From Hyphomicrobiales bacterium (lineage in GTDB: Bacteria; Pseudomonadota; Alphaproteobacteria; Rhizobiales; Aestuariivirgaceae): a stretch of 64,000 bases of DNA. The notes beneath the pieces are model-generated. The model saw nothing but the letters and a program-made list of their open reading frames with translations, did no database searches and was not told the DNA's origin. This document shows positions 59,610 to 64,000 of this stretch, piece after piece. Positions within the stretch are counted from its first letter, which is position 1, and every line of letters begins with the position of its first letter. The stretch lies in NCBI GenBank assembly GCA_025363755.1, contig JANYLQ010000016.1, positions 1 to 64,000 of the forward strand. Reading direction: 5' to 3'. A program made the position numbers and the translations under genes.

Positions 59610-62164
59610 ACGATATTATTGATAATAACGAAAAGTCTGGCGCAGCACGCACAGGCAGCACGCTTAGTCTGAAGCGCCCATCGGTTGAACAATCGCGGGT
59701 AAAGCAGAACTTTGCCCATGGCCGCACCAAGACTGTGGTGGTTGAAACCAAGCGCAAGCGTATTGGTGAAGGCGGTGCCGCACCTGCTGATGACAAGCCG
59801 AAATTCCAAGTTATGCCAAAAGTTGCTGAGGCTCCAACACCTCGGCCCGTGGTTACCGCACCTGCGCGTCCGGGCGTAGTTCTGCGCACTCTTTCTGCCG
59901 ATGAGCGTGAAGCGCGCTCTGCAGCACTTGCTGATTCACGGGTTCGCGAAGCCGAAGAACGCAAGCGCCAAGAAGCTGATGCGGTTCGCCGTGCCGCCCA
60001 AGAAGTGCATGATAAAGTTGAACGTGATGCTGCGGCAAAACGCAAAGCTGAAGATGATGCCCGTCACAAAATGGAAGATGACGGCAAACGCAAGGCTGAC
60101 GAAGCAGCCAAGAAGCTTGCTCCAAAAACTGAAACACGCACTGCGCCTGTTGAAGATGATGATAATGATGGTGGCAAGCGCCCCAAGACAATGATGCGTC
60201 CTGCGGGTGGTGTAATCCGCCGCATTGTGACGCCGCCGGTGCCTACGCGCACCAAAGCTGATGCTGACAAGCGCCGTGGCCGTCTTACTGTTTCAAACGC
60301 CATGGCTGAAGGTGATGAAGACCGCGCACGTTCCGTTGCCGCCTTCCGCCGCCGGACAGAGCGTTTAAAGAAACAAGCCCAAGGCTTCACTAAGCCAACT
60401 GAAAAAATGACGCGCGAAATTGTGATTCCAGAAGCAATCACGATTCAAGAGCTCTCAAACCGCATGGCCGAGCGTGCCGTGGACATAATCAAGCTGCTGA
60501 TGAAGCAAGGCCAGATGCACACGATCAATGATGTGATCGATGCCGATACTGCCCAAATCATCGCCGAAGAAATGGGCCACAAGGTTAAGCGCGTTTCAGA
60601 AGCAGACGTGGTTGAAGGCCTCGACATTCAGGACGATGCCGCGGAATCAATGTTGCCGCGCCCACCTGTTGTCACCATTATGGGACACGTTGACCATGGT
60701 AAAACATCATTGCTTGATGCCATCCGCAAGACCAATGTGGTCACTGGTGAAGCAGGAGGCATTACGCAGCATATTGGTGCATACCAAGTTAAGACGACCA
60801 ATGGCATTGTAACATTCATCGATACGCCAGGCCATGAAGCCTTCACCTCGATGCGGGCCCGTGGTGCGCAAGCGACGGATATCGTGGTGCTGGTTGTTGC
60901 AGCCGATGACGGTGTAATGCCGCAAACAATTGAAGCCATCAGCCATGCACGTGCGGCTGGTGTTCCGATTATTGTTGCGATCAACAAGATGGATAAGCAG
61001 ACGGCTAATCCAACACGGGTGCGCACCGATTTGCTGCAACATGAAATCGTTGTTGAAAGCATGGGCGGCGACACTATGGATGTGGAAGTTTCTGCCGCCA
61101 AGGGAACCAACTTGGATAAATTGCTTGATGCGATTTTGTTGCAAGCTGAAGTACTCGATCTTAAGGCCAACCCAGACCGCATGGCTTCTGGCCTTGTGGT
61201 TGAAGCGCAGCTTGATAAGGGCCGCGGGCCCGTGGCCACTGTTCTGGTGCAACGTGGCACTTTGAAACTGGGTGATCTTTTCGTGGCTGGTTCTGCTTGG
61301 GGCCGGGTGCGTGCTCTGATCGATGATAAGGGTGCACATGTTAAAACCGCTGGGCCATCGGCTCCGGTTGAGGTGCTGGGTCTTAATTCTGCGCCAGAAG
61401 CGGGTGACCGTTTCGACGTGGTTGAAAATGAAGCACGGGCGCGTGAAATTACCGATTACCGTGAACGCAAACGCCGCGAAACACGTGGCACAGGTTCTGT
61501 TCGTTCATCACTTGAACAGATGATGAGCCAGCTTAATCAAGCAGGCCGTGCGGAATTCCCAGTATTGGTGAAAGCCGATGTGCAGGGTTCTGCTGAAGCC
61601 ATCGTTCAAGCCATTGAAAAAATCGGCAATGAAGAAATCCGCGCCCGCGTTGTTCACTATGCGGTAGGTGGTATTTCAGAAAGCGATATCAACTTGGCCT
61701 CCGCGTCTGGTGCTGTGGTGCTCGGCTTTAACGTGCGTGCCAATGGGCAGGCACGCGATGCTGCGCAAAAGCAAGGTATCGAAATTCGTTACTACAATAT
61801 CATCTATGATCTTGTGGATGATATTAAAGCGGCCATGGGCGGCAAGCTTGCCCCTGAAATGCGCGAAACATTCCTTGGCAATGCGAAAATCCTGGAAGTG
61901 TTCAACATCACTAAGGTTGGTAAAGTTGCTGGTTGTATGGTCACTGAAGGCACAGTTCAACGCGGTGCGAAGGTGCGCTTGATCCGCGATAACGTGGTGG
62001 TGCATGACGGCGAGCTTTCAACACTGAAGCGCTTCAAGGATGAAGTGAAAGAAGTGCAAAGCGGCCAAGAATGCGGTATGGCGTTTGCCAATTATGAAGA
62101 CATGCGGGCTGGCGATGTGATTGAGTGCTTTAGAGTTGAGAAGGTGCAACGGACGTTGGCTTAG
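59606..62164 (+). CDS. infB: Translation initiation factor IF-2
   Basis: [65 protein letters not shown]. Confidence 0.98.
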   Translation: MNDIIDNNEKSGAARTGSTLSLKRPSVEQSRVKQNFAHGRTKTVVVETKRKRIGEGGAAPADDKPKFQVMPKVAEAPTPRPVVTAPARPGVVLRTLSADEREARSAALADSRVREAEERKRQEADAVRRAAQEVHDKVERDAAAKRKAEDDARHKMEDDGKRKADEAAKKLAPKTETRTAPVEDDDNDGGKRPKTMMRPAGGVIRRIVTPPVPTRTKADADKRRGRLTVSNAMAEGDEDRARSVAAFRRRTERLKKQAQGFTKPTEKMTREIVIPEAITIQELSNRMAERAVDIIKLLMKQGQMHTINDVIDADTAQIIAEEMGHKVKRVSEADVVEGLDIQDDAAESMLPRPPVVTIMGHVDHGKTSLLDAIRKTNVVTGEAGGITQHIGAYQVKTTNGIVTFIDTPGHEAFTSMRARGAQATDIVVLVVAADDGVMPQTIEAISHARAAGVPIIVAINKMDKQTANPTRVRTDLLQHEIVVESMGGDTMDVEVSAAKGTNLDKLLDAILLQAEVLDLKANPDRMASGLVVEAQLDKGRGPVATVLVQRGTLKLGDLFVAGSAWGRVRALIDDKGAHVKTAGPSAPVEVLGLNSAPEAGDRFDVVENEARAREITDYRERKRRETRGTGSVRSSLEQMMSQLNQAGRAEFPVLVKADVQGSAEAIVQAIEKIGNEEIRARVVHYAVGGISESDINLASASGAVVLGFNVRANGQARDAAQKQGIEIRYYNIIYDLVDDIKAAMGGKLAPEMRETFLGNAKILEVFNITKVGKVAGCMVTEGTVQRGAKVRLIRDNVVVHDGELSTLKRFKDEVKEVQSGQECGMAFANYEDMRAGDVIECFRVEKVQRTLA

Positions 62165-62200
62165 TTTTCCAGAGTCCCCTCCTCACAAAGGGGGAAGGAA

Positions 62201-62620
62201 ATGCAAATGATCTCCGGCCTCTCCCACCTCACCTTCATCGTTCACGACCTTGACGAGATGGCGCGCATAATCTTGGATATTCTCGGTGGTTGTGAAGTAT
62301 ATGTTAGTGGCAACAAACAGCACTCTTTGTCCCCCGAAAAATTCTTCGACGTTAGCGGCATCTGGATCGCTATTATGCAGGGCGATCCTCTGCCAACTCG
62401 CAATTACAATCACGTGGCGTTTAAAGTTTCTGTCGATCAGTTAGAGAAAGCCAAATTGGCGATTGAAAAACTGGGGTTGGATTTCCGCACCTCCCGCCCG
62501 CGCATCGAAGGCGAAGGGCAGTCGCTTTATTTTCATGATTATGATAATCATCTTTTTGAATTGCATACTGGCACGCTCGAAGAGCGATTGGCCGCTTACA
62601 AGAAATTGGACGAAACTTAA
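62201..62620 (+). CDS. fosX: VOC superfamily fosfomycin hydrolase, FosX-like
   Basis: MISGLSHLTFIV, SLSPEKFFDVSGIWIAIMQGDPL, RNYNHVAFKV, RPRIEGEGQSLYFHDYDNHLFELHTGTLEERL. Translation start could be 62201 or 62207. Confidence 0.87.
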   Translation: MQMISGLSHLTFIVHDLDEMARIILDILGGCEVYVSGNKQHSLSPEKFFDVSGIWIAIMQGDPLPTRNYNHVAFKVSVDQLEKAKLAIEKLGLDFRTSRPRIEGEGQSLYFHDYDNHLFELHTGTLEERLAAYKKLDET

Positions 62621-63006
62621 TGGCTCACGCTTCTGCCCCATCTCAACGCATGCTGCGCGCTGGCGAATTGATCCGCCATGCGCTGGCCGAAATTTTTCTG
62701 CGCGGCGAAACCAATGATCCGGATTTGGGTAAATTGGCACCCACGGTGGTTGAAGTGCAAATTTCGCCCGACCTCAAAATCGCCACCGCCTATGTGCGCA
62801 CACTCTTTGCTGGCAAAGAAGAGTTGATGATGGAAGCCCTGCACAGGAACCGCAAATATATTCGGGGGCTGATGGCACCAAAACTAGGCATGAAATATAC
62901 ACCAGATATTCGGTTTCGAATTGATACCGCTTTGGATTACGCTAATAAAATTGATGAGATTTTGCGCAAGCCTGAAGTGCAGCAGGATTTAAAGAAGGAA
63001 GACTAG
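62620..63006 (+). CDS. rbfA: Ribosome-binding factor A
   Basis: RMLRAGELIRHALAEIFLRGETNDPDLGKLAPTVVEVQISPDLKIATAYV. Confidence 0.95.
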   Translation: MAHASAPSQRMLRAGELIRHALAEIFLRGETNDPDLGKLAPTVVEVQISPDLKIATAYVRTLFAGKEELMMEALHRNRKYIRGLMAPKLGMKYTPDIRFRIDTALDYANKIDEILRKPEVQQDLKKED

Positions 63007-63070
63007 TCTCCTTCTTGCTCCGGATGCAATTGAACCTTAAGGTCCTTTCTCGTTATCATGGGAGTTTGAA

Positions 63071-64000
63071 ATGCGGATCATTGCAACGCTGGCTTTAGCA
63101 TTACTATCTCAGGTGAGTTTTGCAGTAGCGCAAACGCCTGAAGAGGTGAAGTCTGATATTCTTTCGGCCCTTTCAACGCCCATGCCGATCACCGTGGTCG
63201 GGCCCATCATGACCCGCGATGTGAAGGTAACAAAAGACGGTGATGCATTTCTTGCCACACTTGAACAGCCGATGCTGATGGGCATTATTCCGCTGGGCTC
63301 AATGTCATTCAAGCTCACTCCAGCAGGTGACAAGCTTTACCGCGTGACTGATTTTACTCTGCCCAAGACGCTGGAAGTTTTTAACAGCTTTAAGGTTGGC
63401 ATTGGCGGAACGACATTTGATGGTATTTGGTCAACTGAAAGCCGCAGCTACCGCAAGCTTAACTTCCAGCTTGACCAGATCAGCGTTGCGCCCAAGGGTT
63501 CGCAAAACTCCAAAGTGGAGATTGGATCGCTTTCGCTTGACGTGGCCAAGGATGGTGATGCGGGTGCCACTGAAAGTAAGTTTTTGCTGCATGCCAGCGA
63601 CATCACGTCAAAGGGCTATCCACCCAACAATATCAATGTGAAGAGTCTAACCGTAGACTTGCGCGCCAAGGGCCAAGAGCCAGTTGATCTTTATGCGGTG
63701 CTCTCGCGCTTTGCTGTGCTTGCTGCCACGCAGCAGGGCGGCGGCGATTCCGTTTTGCAGTTTGCTGAATCACTGCGCGCCCAAAAATATGATAAGGTAT
63801 CGCTCAATCTTTCTGCCGAAGGTGTGGATGTGACGGGCGCTGAGCCCGGTTCAACCGACATGCTTTCAATTGCTTCTGTTGCAGGCACAGCTGAACTCAG
63901 CAATGTGACGCCAGATGATTGGGGCTCAGTTTCAATCACCATTGATGGTAAAGATATTCATGACAAAGGCTTGATTGATGTCAAGCAGGTGGATGCGGAC
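63071..64000 (+). CDS. Secreted hypothetical protein (3' end outside window; not in ORF track)
   Basis: ATG at 63071 with signal peptide MRIIATLALALLSQVSFAVAQ; frame open to the window edge. Confidence 0.8.
   Translation, partial: MRIIATLALALLSQVSFAVAQTPEEVKSDILSALSTPMPITVVGPIMTRDVKVTKDGDAFLATLEQPMLMGIIPLGSMSFKLTPAGDKLYRVTDFTLPKTLEVFNSFKVGIGGTTFDGIWSTESRSYRKLNFQLDQISVAPKGSQNSKVEIGSLSLDVAKDGDAGATESKFLLHASDITSKGYPPNNINVKSLTVDLRAKGQEPVDLYAVLSRFAVLAATQQGGGDSVLQFAESLRAQKYDKVSLNLSAEGVDVTGAEPGSTDMLSIASVAGTAELSNVTPDDWGSVSITIDGKDIHDKGLIDVKQVDAD

Noticed and set aside
60628-61339. Two overlapping 210-aa minus-strand ORFs opposite infB
   Set aside because: Antisense to the highly conserved IF-2 GTPase region.
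1-64000. CRISPR arrays, rRNA and tRNA genes
   Set aside because: No direct-repeat/spacer pattern, rRNA sequence or cloverleaf with a GGTTCRANYCC T-arm was noticed by eye; a tRNAscan/CRISPR search was not possible.
1-64000. Prophage or transposon
   Set aside because: No integrase, transposase, terminase or capsid-like protein in the ORF set; only palindromic repeats and TA modules.

Overview
This 64 kb window is gene-dense chromosomal DNA that looks alphaproteobacterial, probably Hyphomicrobiales-like (inferred from gene content; not tested). Most of it is metabolic and housekeeping. It includes: part of a pyrimidine/hydantoin degradation locus (NMT1-type binding protein, dihydropyrimidinase, M20 amidohydrolases); a polyamine block (acetylpolyamine deacetylase, N-carbamoylputrescine amidase, PotABCD-type transporter); a hut histidine locus (hutU-hutC-hutI divergent from hutF-hutH); cysD-cysNC; an arginine transaminase/D-arginine dehydrogenase-type cluster (dauA-, aruI-, aruH-like genes plus a divergent ureohydrolase) with an Aas-type acyltransferase inside it; lnt-phrR-metK-trmB; and rimP-nusA-ylxR-infB-fosX-rbfA. 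Small accessory items are a VapBC module, a BrnTA module, an orphan HEPN-like gene and two families of dispersed palindromic repeats. Items most worth checking: (1) an in-frame fusion of a small HTH-like domain to CysD, with a paired AGGATTTATCCT palindrome abutting the start codon and an internal Shine-Dalgarno/ATG that could also yield canonical CysD; (2) a one-base frameshift inside the Walker A motif of the PotA-like ATPase; (3) a FosX-like fosfomycin hydrolase between infB and rbfA; (4) an AT-rich HEPN-like gene directly abutting dihydropyrimidinase; (5) a perfect 28-bp dyad upstream of brnT; (6) an unlisted 37-aa membrane-peptide ORF in an unexplained ~0.8 kb intergenic region. All family calls come from reading protein motifs; no database search was run.
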